Below, in pieces: positions 15,505-25,084 of a stretch of DNA of 64,000 nucleotides; position 1 is the stretch's first letter; the number at the start of each line of letters is the position of its first letter. Position numbers and translations under genes: made by a program. This stretch comes from Streptomyces sp. GKU 895. Its GTDB lineage: Bacteria > Actinomycetota > Actinomycetes > Streptomycetales > Streptomycetaceae. Location: NCBI GenBank assembly GCA_002027195.1, contig MWJO01000004.1, positions 1-64,000 on the forward strand, read 5' to 3'. The notes below the pieces were generated by a model. That model was not told the DNA's origin, searched no databases, and worked only from the letters and a program-made list of their open reading frames with translations.

Positions 15505-17766
15505 TCAGGATGGCAGACGACGCAGGAACGGGCTCGGGGTGCCGTGCCAGAAGATGTCGAGGCTGTCGCGTGCCCGGGTCACCGCCACGAACAACAGGGA
15601 TCGAGCCCGCTGGAGTTCCCTCCGGTAGCGGGCTGGGTCCAGCTGACGCAATCGGTTGACCTGCTCGCGGGGGACCAGGCCGTCGCTGACCCCGGCGATG
15701 ATCATGCGCTGGTACTCCAACCCTTTGAAACGGAACATGGTCCCGATGTGGACTCCGGGCTCGCCCCGGGCGCCGTCGGCGCCGATCTCCAGGGCCCGGA
15801 TGCCGTGTTCCCCTAGTGTGTTTCCCAGCTCACTCGCCATCACATTGGTGGGAACGCAGATGGCGATCTGCTCATGTGCGATCCGCTCGTCAGGGTGGGC
15901 GTCCCAGGCCAGGATGTGCGCGGCGATCGCCTCGCGTTCCGCCTGCCAGTCCGTGCACGGGTGCATGCCGGGTGCGCTGCCGCTGAGCACGGAACGGTAT
16001 CCGGCGAGGGTCTCCGAGTTCCCGTCGAGGTCGTCGTACGTCTCCTCGCCCAGCACCTCCAGCGCGGAGCGCAGGATCTGCCGTGTGGTCCGATAGCTGA
16101 GGCTGAGCTTCGCGGACCGGCCCCGGATGTTGATACCGAGGCTGCCCAGCGTCACCTGGTTCTTGTAGATGCGCTGGTGGGTGTCACCCACCAGAAACAG
16201 GTCATCCGAGTCGCGGGCTGCCATGGCGCGCAGCATCTTCCAGTGAGCGGGGCGCAGGTCCTGGGCCTCGTCGACCACGATGTGCCGGTACCGGTAGCGG
16301 AGCCATCCGCCCGAGCCGTCCTGGAGGTGGATGTTGTCCAGGCCGCCCGCTTCCTCCCGCTGCCGTTCGATGGCGCGGATGCGCTGCTCGCGCCCTATCT
16401 CCAGACGGGCGGCCCGTTCGGCGACCTGGTCCCACGTCTGGCGCCCGAGCCGGTCCAGACGCTGCGTGAAGCGTTCGGCGAGCTGCCAGATGGCGGCCCT
16501 TTCCGCCCGGCCGATGTTCTTGCCGCGTCCTGCCCGGCGGGCCCGGAAGTAGTCGGTGCGGGTGCCGACGGCCTGTCCGAGGATCACCTGCGTCCACTCG
16601 TCGTGCAGGAACTCCGCGTCCCAGCCGCTCTCTCCGAGTTCGTCGAGCATCGCCCGCCACTCGCGTACGGCCTGGCTGTCGTCGATGGTCTGCTTGCGAC
16701 TGCCGGGCTCGGCTTCCCTCACGACGCGTAGCGCGAGCTGGTCGACGTGGCTCACCTCCACCCGCGACAGCAACTGCTCACCGCCCAGTTCCAGGAGGCG
16801 GGAGCGCAGGTCGGCGGCGAGGTTCTTGTTGTAGGTGGTCAGCAGCACCGGCTTGCTGTGACCTGGCGGCAATTGGGACACGAGGTGGCGGACGCGGTGC
16901 AGGGCGACGATGGTCTTCCCGGTGCCTGGGCCGCCACCGACCCGTGCGGGACCGGAGTAGCGGCGCTCGACCAGCTTGGACTGAGCAGGGTGGAGGAAGA
17001 CCTTCCAACGGCCGAAGTCCCCTGCCTCCAGTGCCTCGCGCAGCGCGTCGTCGGACGTGGTGACAACGGTGGCCGGCCGTTCGGCTGCGGTCTGGAAGTC
17101 CTCGGTGTCGACAGGCTCCGGAGCGGCGACGGGGGCGGTGACCTCGTCCCGTACCTCTTCGAAGGGCTTTCCGTCGTAGAGAGCGAGCAGGACTTCGCCG
17201 GTGAGCTGTGGCGCGTACTCGACCAGACCGAGGAGCTGTTCATCGGTGGTGAGTGAGCGGATGACCGGAACCAGGGGCTCGGCCACGCCCAGTTCGATCA
17301 GCTGCCCGTCGGTCCAGGCGGCGAACAGTGGCTCGGGAGCGAGGGGTTGGGCTTCGGCGGATGGGGCTGGAACGGCCGGGGCGGCGGTCAGTGGCTCCTG
17401 CGGAGGGATGCGCCGCAGCACGCTGTCCTCCACCACCTGGAGGTCGACGTACTCGATACCGCCGGTGACGGTGTTGATTCCGTACGCCAGCCGATCGTAG
17501 ACCTCCTTGCGGTGCTTGACCGAGACGATGAGCCAGTCGTCCTCGGCCAGTCTGAGCAGGAGGGCGCGGTACTCGTCGTTGATCCGAGCGGACCAGATGC
17601 GGCTGTCGCCCTTGAGCTGCTTCAGCTTGAGCCCCGGGGTCCGCGGGTTCTCCTTGAACTTGTGCTGGAAGTCGAACAGCGCGCCCTTGACCGTGCGCGG
17701 GAGCCGGAGGATCTCCTTGTCCGCCTTGTCGAGCAGGCGCAGCGTCACGCCCCCGGTCCTCGTCAT
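15505..17766 (-). CDS. UvrD-like SF1 helicase with RelE-like N-terminal domain
   Basis: This is a 753-residue protein. Residues 1-100 resemble a RelE/ParE-type fold (KGALFDFQHKFKENPRTPG, IWSARINDEYRALLL). A spacer follows, then a superfamily 1 helicase with Walker A GGGPGTGKTIVA near residue 277, the DEAQDL box near 495, and the C-terminal UvrD motifs VGDTHQRIY, FRFKGLEY and VAVTRARDSL. It would unwind or translocate on DNA; the RelE-like part may bind nucleic acid or act as an effector. ATG 17766 overlaps the stop of the giant DruE-like gene as ATGA, so the two are translationally coupled and likely act together in phage defence. Confidence 0.85.
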   Translation of the reverse strand: MTRTGGVTLRLLDKADKEILRLPRTVKGALFDFQHKFKENPRTPGLKLKQLKGDSRIWSARINDEYRALLLRLAEDDWLIVSVKHRKEVYDRLAYGINTVTGGIEYVDLQVVEDSVLRRIPPQEPLTAAPAVPAPSAEAQPLAPEPLFAAWTDGQLIELGVAEPLVPVIRSLTTDEQLLGLVEYAPQLTGEVLLALYDGKPFEEVRDEVTAPVAAPEPVDTEDFQTAAERPATVVTTSDDALREALEAGDFGRWKVFLHPAQSKLVERRYSGPARVGGGPGTGKTIVALHRVRHLVSQLPPGHSKPVLLTTYNKNLAADLRSRLLELGGEQLLSRVEVSHVDQLALRVVREAEPGSRKQTIDDSQAVREWRAMLDELGESGWDAEFLHDEWTQVILGQAVGTRTDYFRARRAGRGKNIGRAERAAIWQLAERFTQRLDRLGRQTWDQVAERAARLEIGREQRIRAIERQREEAGGLDNIHLQDGSGGWLRYRYRHIVVDEAQDLRPAHWKMLRAMAARDSDDLFLVGDTHQRIYKNQVTLGSLGINIRGRSAKLSLSYRTTRQILRSALEVLGEETYDDLDGNSETLAGYRSVLSGSAPGMHPCTDWQAEREAIAAHILAWDAHPDERIAHEQIAICVPTNVMASELGNTLGEHGIRALEIGADGARGEPGVHIGTMFRFKGLEYQRMIIAGVSDGLVPREQVNRLRQLDPARYRRELQRARSLLFVAVTRARDSLDIFWHGTPSPFLRRLPS

Positions 17767-20700
17767 GCCAACTCCCCGTTTTCGTTCTCGTTCTTGTCGT
17801 TCCTGGTCGTGCCGGCTTCCGGCCGCCCTGCTCCCGTAGGACTGCCGTCGCTTGTCCGCGCGGCAGTGTCGCCGAGGCGTCCGGCGATCTCCTCCGCGGT
17901 CCATTCGCCCGCCGGACGTACGTCCCAATGGGCGGCGGCGAAGGCACGGTCACGGTCCTGTGCCTCGTGATCCGGCTCCTCGGGCGTTCCTTGTGGCGCC
18001 AGCACCACGCCGAGCCGCGCGTCCGGCCAGGCCAGTTCGGCCTGCCAGCCGTGTTCGTCGAGTTCGAAGCCGTCCTCAGGCGCGGGAACGCCCAGGTCCG
18101 CGAGTGCGTGAGCCAGTTCGGCCAGGCCGGCTTCGTCGGGGTCCACGTACTCCAGTACCGCGTCCCAGGCGCCGGCCCGCAGGGGCCGGGTGTCGGACGG
18201 CGGTTCCTCGGTCGTTCTCGCCGGTACCGCGGGCAGTCCGGAGGTCACGGCGACCGGTGGCAGGCTGTCCGGGGCCCGCTGAGGCTCGCCGTCGACGACT
18301 GGCGTGGCCCGCGTTGAGGACAGCCACCCCTGGCCGCCGGTCACGGTCAGCACGTCGGCGGTGAAGCCGTCGAGCAGCGTGGTGGTGAGCTGGGCGCTGT
18401 CGCCCCCGCCGTGCTCCAGGAACTGCAGCACGTTGCTCCAGTACAGCCAGGCCTGCCAACGCCTTTTGTGGGTCTCTTCCTCCGTGACGGCTTGGGCGCT
18501 GTCGTCCAGGAGTGTCAGCCCGGTCCAGGTCGGGGGCCTGTGCCGCACGTCGGCGACCAGGACGAGGCGGCATCCGGAGCTGTCCGTCGCCGCGAGGACG
18601 CGCACAGGCCCCTTCGGCTCGTCCACGACCTCGTCGTGCAATGCCGCCTCGACGGCTCGGCCGACCGCTTCCGCCGCGACCGGTGCGTCCCGCAGGCCGG
18701 GCGCGCCGATGAGCCCGGCCACGGTGGCTTCGGCGCGATGATGCCACCGTCGCGCGTCAGGGTCCCGAAGGTATGCCAGCAGCAGCTCGGCTGGGTTGAC
18801 CCAGACGGTTTCGGACAGCTCTCCGGGCAGCCCACCCCGCGTCTGGGCGTAGTAGGAGCGCGCCCGGTCCTGCGCGGTCCGGTCGTACGGCATCCACACC
18901 GGATCGACGGGGGCGACTCCGGCATAGCCGGTGTCGCGGACGCGGAGCCGCCACTCCTTGACGTCGTAGTACGTCAGTTGGAACACCCTCAGCCCGTCGG
19001 CCCGCAGTCGGGCCCGTTTCGTCGCGTCGTCCGCGAGACGGTTGTGCTCGGGGCTCGCGTGATACCGGTATCCGTCCAGATAGACGGCGAGCCGGGGTCC
19101 GGGAGCGTCGAGCCGCTCGAAGAGCACGTCGGGGCGGGTGCCGTCCAGGACGCGCTGCTGCGAGACCCGCCAGCTCACGGTCGCTCCGTCGCCGGTCGTC
19201 AGCCGCAGATCCAGCGCCCGGGTGCCCGCCGGGGTGGTGTACGTGTCCGCCGCCGCATGGGACTCCGGCTGCTTGGCCCACTCCTCCAGCGTGTCGACGA
19301 ACATGACCTCCAGGTCGCTCTCCGCCTGCTGTTCCAGCGGGATCTGACGAGTCGTCGAGACAGGTGAAGTCCGCCACCGTTCGCCATCGGCTCCCAGCAG
19401 TTCGTCCAGCATGGACTGCACTTCGCGGCGGGAGACCCGGTCGTAGTCCGACGGGGGCACCCTTCGCAGGAGGCACTGGTGGCAGCCGTCCAACTCCTTC
19501 TGCTGGCAGGGGCAGTTCTCGATGACGTCGCGTGCCTTAAGCAGCACCTCCCGGAACCCGGCCGCGGATGCCAGCCGGTGCAGATATCCGGTGCCGCCGG
19601 GCAGCCGGTCGTAGACGACGAGGAAGCGCCGCGGGAAGTCGGAGCCGAGCTGTTCCGGACTGTCCGGCATCGAGGCCGCGGCGATCTCGATGTGGTCGGG
19701 GTCGCCGCCGTAGCGCGCCGCGATACCGGCGAACAGCGCCGCGGTGAACGAGGCGAGCCGCTCCCGTGCCCGTGTCACGGAGGCGGGCAGCAGAATGCGT
19801 ACGGCTTCCGTGGTCAACTCGTGAGCCAGCAGCAGCGGTACGTCCTGACCCGTCCCTCGCCTCTCGCCGTGCCCGGAGCCCTGAGTGCGTCGCCGGGGGC
19901 ACCACAGCAGATGGTGGGCGCTCCCCTTCGTGGCAGCGGCCCCCGATTCGGTCAGCGCGTGCTGCGACTGGTCGACGACCGGCCGGCCGTCCGCCGTCAC
20001 GCCGCCGCAACTCGTGCAGACGTAGAACGGGTTGATCCGGACGTCCTCGCCCGCCAGCGGAACCGTGGAGCTGCCGTCCTGCCGGTCGAGTCCCAAGTTC
20101 AGCGTTCTGATGACGGCTCGGCGGGAGAAGTCCACGCCGAAGGTCGCCGTGTCGTGCCGCCAGGAACCGGTCGCCAGGTGCGCGGGGTCGATGTCCACGG
20201 TGGTGAGGACCGCGTACTGCCGGCGGGCGCGCTCGTCGCGGTCGTCGCGCACCCGTGCGTCGTCCCGCTTGTCGCGCGCCACGACCCGACGCGGCTGGAG
20301 CACGTATTGGACACACCCCGCGTCCGCGATCTCACGTCCGTCGCAGCGCGGACAGGGCGAGGTGTCGGCCTGTGCGTCGCGTGTGCGCACGTACCCGCAG
20401 GCCGGGCACAGCCGCCACACCGACCAGGCCCGGCGTTCCGGGCTGCCGATGTCGAGGGCGCGTACCACGTGCTTGTAGCCGTTGACGTAGAAGCTGTTGC
20501 CCGGGGCGAGTTCGGTGAGGGCGATCTTGCGGGAGCGCTCGTAGTCGCGGGTCTCGCTGCGGTAGACGCGAGGTGTACCCGCGGGGGTGCGGTATTCCCT
20601 GGGCGCCTCGGTACCGCCGGGCGTCTGGACGGTCTCGTCGGTGTCCGAGGGGACCTCGGACCAGTACAGCGTGGCCTCCAGCTGCGTCGTGGTGTCGGCC

Positions 20701-23700
20701 AGGCTGTAGTTCGGCAGGAGACCCAGCTCGACGAGCGTGCCGTGTGCGCTGGTCCGGCTCAGGTCCCGCAACAGATCGCCGGTGCTGCGGCGTTCGGCGA
20801 GCAGCTCCCGCCGTTCGCGGTCCTGGATCTCGTCCGTGCGGGCAAGCGCCTCGACCGCCTCGTCGATCGCGGCGATCCTGCGCCGCAGCTCCTCTCGCCG
20901 GCCCGTCCAGTCCTCCTCCGCCTCCTGGAGCGCGCGCACGATGCCGCCGTTCGCGTACTCCCGGAGTGCGTCGGCGGCGTGCGCGGACACCCCGGCGTCG
21001 TCACCGTCCCGCGAGGGGAAGTCACTTGGGCCTTGCACGGGGGACCCACCCTCGGGGAACAGGGCCAGGAACTGCTCGACGAGCGTCGCCCCATACGTCT
21101 GTGCGGCATCCGCGAGGTCCTGGCACCAACCCGTCGTTCCGAAGAGAGCGGACGCCAGCCGGGGCACCGGCTGCAACTGCTCGCCGTCCGCGGTCCTGAG
21201 CCCGCCCCGCGCGGCGAGGTCCAGCAGCCACGCGGTGTACTGGCGGCGCAGGATCTCCACCGCCGACAGATAGCAGCCCGGCGGCACGATGTCGCCCGCG
21301 ATCATCTCTCGCGGCTGGTCCAGGTAGTACAGGTCCCGAGCCCGGCGCCCGCCGAACGCGACGACCAGCGCGTTGCCCGTCTTGCGTCCCGCGCGGCCCG
21401 ACTGCTGCACATAGTTCGCGGGCCCCTTCGGCAGCGAGCCGATCAGGACGGCCGAGAGGTCGCCGATGTCGATGCCAAGTTCCAGCGTGGGCGTGCAGGA
21501 CAGCACGTTCGGGTCGGTGTAGTGCGTGCCGGCGCGGAAGGTCCGCTCGACCTGCTCGCGCTGCGCACGGGTCAGCATGCCGGTGTGCTCGGCCGTCACG
21601 ACACGGAACGTGCCACCGGTCAGGTAGAGCCGCCGGTAGTAGTCGTTTGTGTAGTCCCGCTCCTGCAGAGCACCGAAGCCCGCCCCCGTGACGCCCCCGC
21701 TGACGCCGTCCGGTTCGGACGGTGCCGAGGGGCGCATCCCTGGTTGCGGCGGTGTCAGGTAGCCCTTGCACCGGTAGCGCGGGCACGGATGGCCGTACCA
21801 GCGAGTACGCCGCTCCGGGGGCACGACCTGCTGCCAGCCGCAGTCCTCGCACGCCACGAACGCCTTGTTGACGATCGAGTCGTCCAGCAGCCGTACCTGG
21901 ATGTGGCCGGGCTGGAGACCGTAGACGCGTGTGGTGCGGTCCTTCGCCGTCCGCACGCTGAGCACCTGCTCGTCGGCCAGGGCGGGCAGCAGCCTACGGA
22001 GGTACTCGGTGGCCCCGACGGCGTCCAGCCCCAGACAGCGGCGGGTCCAGTCCTGGAACCAGGCTTGCCGACCGGTCACCACGTCGAACTCGGTCCTGTC
22101 CTTCTGGCCGTCCAGCAGAAACCTCGGCGGGGCGACCCCTTCCGGGAACGCGGGCATGCCGTCCGGTCGCCGCCCACTGATGAGGAACCGGTCGGCACCG
22201 GCCTCCCGCATCCACTGCTCCAGCCACCGGTGCCGGACCGCGCCGCGCAGCCGCAGCCGCTCCAGAAGGCCACGCACATAGGCGAGATACCGCTCAGGTG
22301 TCGGGAGTCCGCCCGTCATCACCATCTGGCCCGGCAGCGCGAGGTGCAGATCACGGGCGAGGTCGGTGACCCGCTCAGGGTTCTCGACGACGACCTCGGC
22401 GGCGGCCGTCCGCGTGAGCTCCAGGGTGCGACCGAGCCGTGACCGCAGCCCGAACTCCATGACCGTGGCGAACGCCAGCCGTTCACCGATCAGCCGCCAG
22501 GTACGGGCGTCTCCGGTACCGCGCCCCGACAACACCCGGTCGACACCCGGCTCGTCGTGCAGATCCGGCGGTACGACGGCGGCCAGCGCCTCGGGGTCGT
22601 CCACCGAGTCGAGTACGTTGCCGATCAGGTCGTTGAGCGCGGTCGCCGCGCCCGAGTCGTCGAGGTTGTGCGCGAGCAGTGACCTCAGCGAGAACTTGTA
22701 CGAGGCGTTGGCGACGTACCCGGCGCGGTGCGCGGCGTCCTGGGTGGAGTCGTTGAACAGCAGCGTCTTGCGTTCCTCCGGTACCAGCGCGATGTCCCCG
22801 CCTGTGAAGAGCTGGGTGACCGTGGCCGAGGCGAGCGCCGCCTGCGCCGTACCGAGGAACCGGATGCTGTTGTCGGTGTTGCACGCCGGACAGCGGTCGT
22901 CCCTGGCCGCCTTGTCGGCGGTCTTCTTGTCGAGCAGCGCTAGCGCGAACCAGGCGTCCACCAGGTCCCCGTCGTCTCCCGCCGTCGGTAGCCGGTAGGT
23001 GCCCTGCGCCCCGTCGAGTACCACCACGGAGAGCGGATCGACGCCGCTGCCCGCGGGCAGTCGCCCGGCCAGCGCGTCGAGTGCCTGGCGCCGCTCCGGC
23101 TCGGTCGCAGAGATGAAGTAGCGGATGCGGCGCTTGTCACGGCCGACGCCGGCCCGCCAGATCCGGTCCTGCGCCATGACGAGCTGCTGCGGATCGGACT
23201 CCGGGGACAGCGCGGCCCAGCCGGATCGCCCGCACGCGCGACAGTAGACAGCGGGCAGATGCACCTGCGCGGGCCGCACCGCCGTATCCGTGCCCGCCAG
23301 GGGCTGCGGCCGGTTCGCCCCGCCCGAAAAACCGTTGCCTGAGGAGGCCCCGTCTTCCTCGTCCGATGGGGGAGCCGCGGCCAGGGCGGCGCGCCGCGCC
23401 TGCGTGCGGTCGTCCTCGTACCAGCGGAACTCCGGTGTCCGACCTACCCCGCGCAGCACACGCGTCACCGGCCGCACCCAGAGATGGGCCTCCACGTGCA
23501 GCAGCGGACGCGGACGCCGTTCGTCGGAGTCGGGGTCCCGGGCGGCGGACAGCAGGGCCACGAAACGGGACAGGGCTTGCAGCACCAGCTGCGGGTTCTC
23601 CCGGGCGGTGCGCCCCCAGGCGTATCCGAAGCGCGCGAGCCGGTCCCGTAGACCCCACTCGTCCAGCGGCTCGCCGTCGAGCAGCGCGAGCACGCCCTGC

Positions 23701-24815
23701 GTGAAGTCGTGCCGCTTCAGCAGACGGCCGACACGGAACGCGTCGAGGCCCTGCCGCCCCAGCATGCGGGCGGCGAGCCCGTCCAGGTCCAGCAGGTCCG
23801 GCTTCGCCTCCACGCCGACGCCGCCCGACACCGCGATGACCTCCTGCGGAGTGGGCGGCTCGGGAAGCGTGTAGTCGACCTCGCCGGTGAACTCCTCGGC
23901 GGTCATCCGCTCCTCGCCGATGACCGCGTCCGCCGTGAACGGCATGCCGAACACCTGCGCCGCCACGTCCAGGATGCCCCCGGCCGACGTGCCCGCTCGC
24001 CCCGCGCCGAGCGTCGCGGAGGTCGCCACGGGGCAGATCCGCCCCAGCGGACGCTCCGGCCGCGTCGCGCCGACCGCCGTCGCCAGCCGGCGCAGCAGCA
24101 TGGCCACGTCGGTGCCCTGCGCGCCGTCGTAGGTGTGGAACTCGTCCAGCACCACGTACGCGACGTCCGCGCCCTCCCACAGCGCCCGGTCCTCACCGCG
24201 CTGCAGCAGCAGGTCCAGCATCTTGTAGTTGGTGATCAGCACGTCCGGCGGGGAGACACGCATCTCCTCGCGCCGGGTCAGGACCCGCCGGAAGTCGGTG
24301 TCCGGCCGGTCGCCGATGTACAGACCCGCGGTCACCTGGGCGAGGTCGGTTGCGGTCAGGTAGTCGCTGATGCGGCCCGCCTGGTCGGTGGCCAGCGCGT
24401 TCATCGGATACAGGAGTACAGCCTTCACACCGCGCCGCCCGAGAGCCTTCTGCCGTCGGCAGTGGTCGAGCACCGGCACCAGGAACGACTCCGTCTTGCC
24501 GGAACCCGTGCCGGTCGTCACGAGCGTCGGCTCGGCCTCCCTGCCGCCCAGCGTGCTGAGCCGCTGCCACGCCTTGGCCTGGTGCCGCCACGGTGTGAAC
24601 CCGGGCCGCCACTCCAGATGCCGCTCCCACCCGTCGTCCGCCTTGTGGAACGGCGTCCTGATCCGCAGATACGGCCCCCGGAAGATCCCCGACTCCGGGT
24701 CTCCCAGGAACCGCTCCAGGGCCCGCCGGGTGTCGTCGTCGGCCAGCGCGTAGGTCGTCGTGAGGTACTGCGTCAGACTGCCCCGCAGTTGCGCGGCGGC
24801 CAGAGTGGGCTTCAC
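17763..24815 (-). CDS. DruE-like giant helicase with DUF1998 and C-terminal nuclease-like domain
   Basis: This is a 2350-residue protein. The N-terminal half is a DEAD/DEAH-type SF2 helicase: Walker A TGTGSGKTE (101-109), LDEFHTYDGAQGTDV near 225, and motif VI QQSGRAGRKTG near 1138. Cysteine pairs occur in the middle. A DUF1998-type region lies near 1700-1790, ending in CPCQQKELDGCHQCLLR. A PD-(D/E)XK/Vsr-like segment follows at 1890-1940 (PDVLF, VYLDGYRYH, FQLTYYDV). DruE of Druantia and the DrmA+DrmB pair of DISARM have comparable helicase plus DUF1998 content; the single-chain size points to DruE. GTG 24815 has AAGGGGAGC upstream. No other Druantia gene is seen nearby. Confidence 0.82.
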   Translation of the reverse strand: MKPTLAAAQLRGSLTQYLTTTYALADDDTRRALERFLGDPESGIFRGPYLRIRTPFHKADDGWERHLEWRPGFTPWRHQAKAWQRLSTLGGREAEPTLVTTGTGSGKTESFLVPVLDHCRRQKALGRRGVKAVLLYPMNALATDQAGRISDYLTATDLAQVTAGLYIGDRPDTDFRRVLTRREEMRVSPPDVLITNYKMLDLLLQRGEDRALWEGADVAYVVLDEFHTYDGAQGTDVAMLLRRLATAVGATRPERPLGRICPVATSATLGAGRAGTSAGGILDVAAQVFGMPFTADAVIGEERMTAEEFTGEVDYTLPEPPTPQEVIAVSGGVGVEAKPDLLDLDGLAARMLGRQGLDAFRVGRLLKRHDFTQGVLALLDGEPLDEWGLRDRLARFGYAWGRTARENPQLVLQALSRFVALLSAARDPDSDERRPRPLLHVEAHLWVRPVTRVLRGVGRTPEFRWYEDDRTQARRAALAAAPPSDEEDGASSGNGFSGGANRPQPLAGTDTAVRPAQVHLPAVYCRACGRSGWAALSPESDPQQLVMAQDRIWRAGVGRDKRRIRYFISATEPERRQALDALAGRLPAGSGVDPLSVVVLDGAQGTYRLPTAGDDGDLVDAWFALALLDKKTADKAARDDRCPACNTDNSIRFLGTAQAALASATVTQLFTGGDIALVPEERKTLLFNDSTQDAAHRAGYVANASYKFSLRSLLAHNLDDSGAATALNDLIGNVLDSVDDPEALAAVVPPDLHDEPGVDRVLSGRGTGDARTWRLIGERLAFATVMEFGLRSRLGRTLELTRTAAAEVVVENPERVTDLARDLHLALPGQMVMTGGLPTPERYLAYVRGLLERLRLRGAVRHRWLEQWMREAGADRFLISGRRPDGMPAFPEGVAPPRFLLDGQKDRTEFDVVTGRQAWFQDWTRRCLGLDAVGATEYLRRLLPALADEQVLSVRTAKDRTTRVYGLQPGHIQVRLLDDSIVNKAFVACEDCGWQQVVPPERRTRWYGHPCPRYRCKGYLTPPQPGMRPSAPSEPDGVSGGVTGAGFGALQERDYTNDYYRRLYLTGGTFRVVTAEHTGMLTRAQREQVERTFRAGTHYTDPNVLSCTPTLELGIDIGDLSAVLIGSLPKGPANYVQQSGRAGRKTGNALVVAFGGRRARDLYYLDQPREMIAGDIVPPGCYLSAVEILRRQYTAWLLDLAARGGLRTADGEQLQPVPRLASALFGTTGWCQDLADAAQTYGATLVEQFLALFPEGGSPVQGPSDFPSRDGDDAGVSAHAADALREYANGGIVRALQEAEEDWTGRREELRRRIAAIDEAVEALARTDEIQDRERRELLAERRSTGDLLRDLSRTSAHGTLVELGLLPNYSLADTTTQLEATLYWSEVPSDTDETVQTPGGTEAPREYRTPAGTPRVYRSETRDYERSRKIALTELAPGNSFYVNGYKHVVRALDIGSPERRAWSVWRLCPACGYVRTRDAQADTSPCPRCDGREIADAGCVQYVLQPRRVVARDKRDDARVRDDRDERARRQYAVLTTVDIDPAHLATGSWRHDTATFGVDFSRRAVIRTLNLGLDRQDGSSTVPLAGEDVRINPFYVCTSCGGVTADGRPVVDQSQHALTESGAAATKGSAHHLLWCPRRRTQGSGHGERRGTGQDVPLLLAHELTTEAVRILLPASVTRARERLASFTAALFAGIAARYGGDPDHIEIAAASMPDSPEQLGSDFPRRFLVVYDRLPGGTGYLHRLASAAGFREVLLKARDVIENCPCQQKELDGCHQCLLRRVPPSDYDRVSRREVQSMLDELLGADGERWRTSPVSTTRQIPLEQQAESDLEVMFVDTLEEWAKQPESHAAADTYTTPAGTRALDLRLTTGDGATVSWRVSQQRVLDGTRPDVLFERLDAPGPRLAVYLDGYRYHASPEHNRLADDATKRARLRADGLRVFQLTYYDVKEWRLRVRDTGYAGVAPVDPVWMPYDRTAQDRARSYYAQTRGGLPGELSETVWVNPAELLLAYLRDPDARRWHHRAEATVAGLIGAPGLRDAPVAAEAVGRAVEAALHDEVVDEPKGPVRVLAATDSSGCRLVLVADVRHRPPTWTGLTLLDDSAQAVTEEETHKRRWQAWLYWSNVLQFLEHGGGDSAQLTTTLLDGFTADVLTVTGGQGWLSSTRATPVVDGEPQRAPDSLPPVAVTSGLPAVPARTTEEPPSDTRPLRAGAWDAVLEYVDPDEAGLAELAHALADLGVPAPEDGFELDEHGWQAELAWPDARLGVVLAPQGTPEEPDHEAQDRDRAFAAAHWDVRPAGEWTAEEIAGRLGDTAARTSDGSPTGAGRPEAGTTRNDKNENENGELA

Positions 24816-25084
24816 GACGCTCCCCTTCGTCCGTGGATCCCGAGACGCGCGCGTGGCAACGGTCGCCTCGTGTGGTGCGGATCAACCGTATAGCGCAGGT
24901 CGGACAGTGTGTGAGGGGACGGGTACACCTGGTCTGGGTGATCGGGCGCCGGCCCGCTGCCGCCTCGGACCGGCCCAGCCGCGAACCGGTGGCTGATTGG
25001 CGCCCTTTCCGGCCCCGGCCAATGGTTTCACCCTGAAGGAAAACAAGGAAAACACCGTGCACGGGCAGCGCCGAGGGGGACGCC

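Noticed and set aside
19479..22442. 987-residue plus-strand frame
   Set aside because: Antisense to the DruE-like gene; it has no domain and shadow-type composition.
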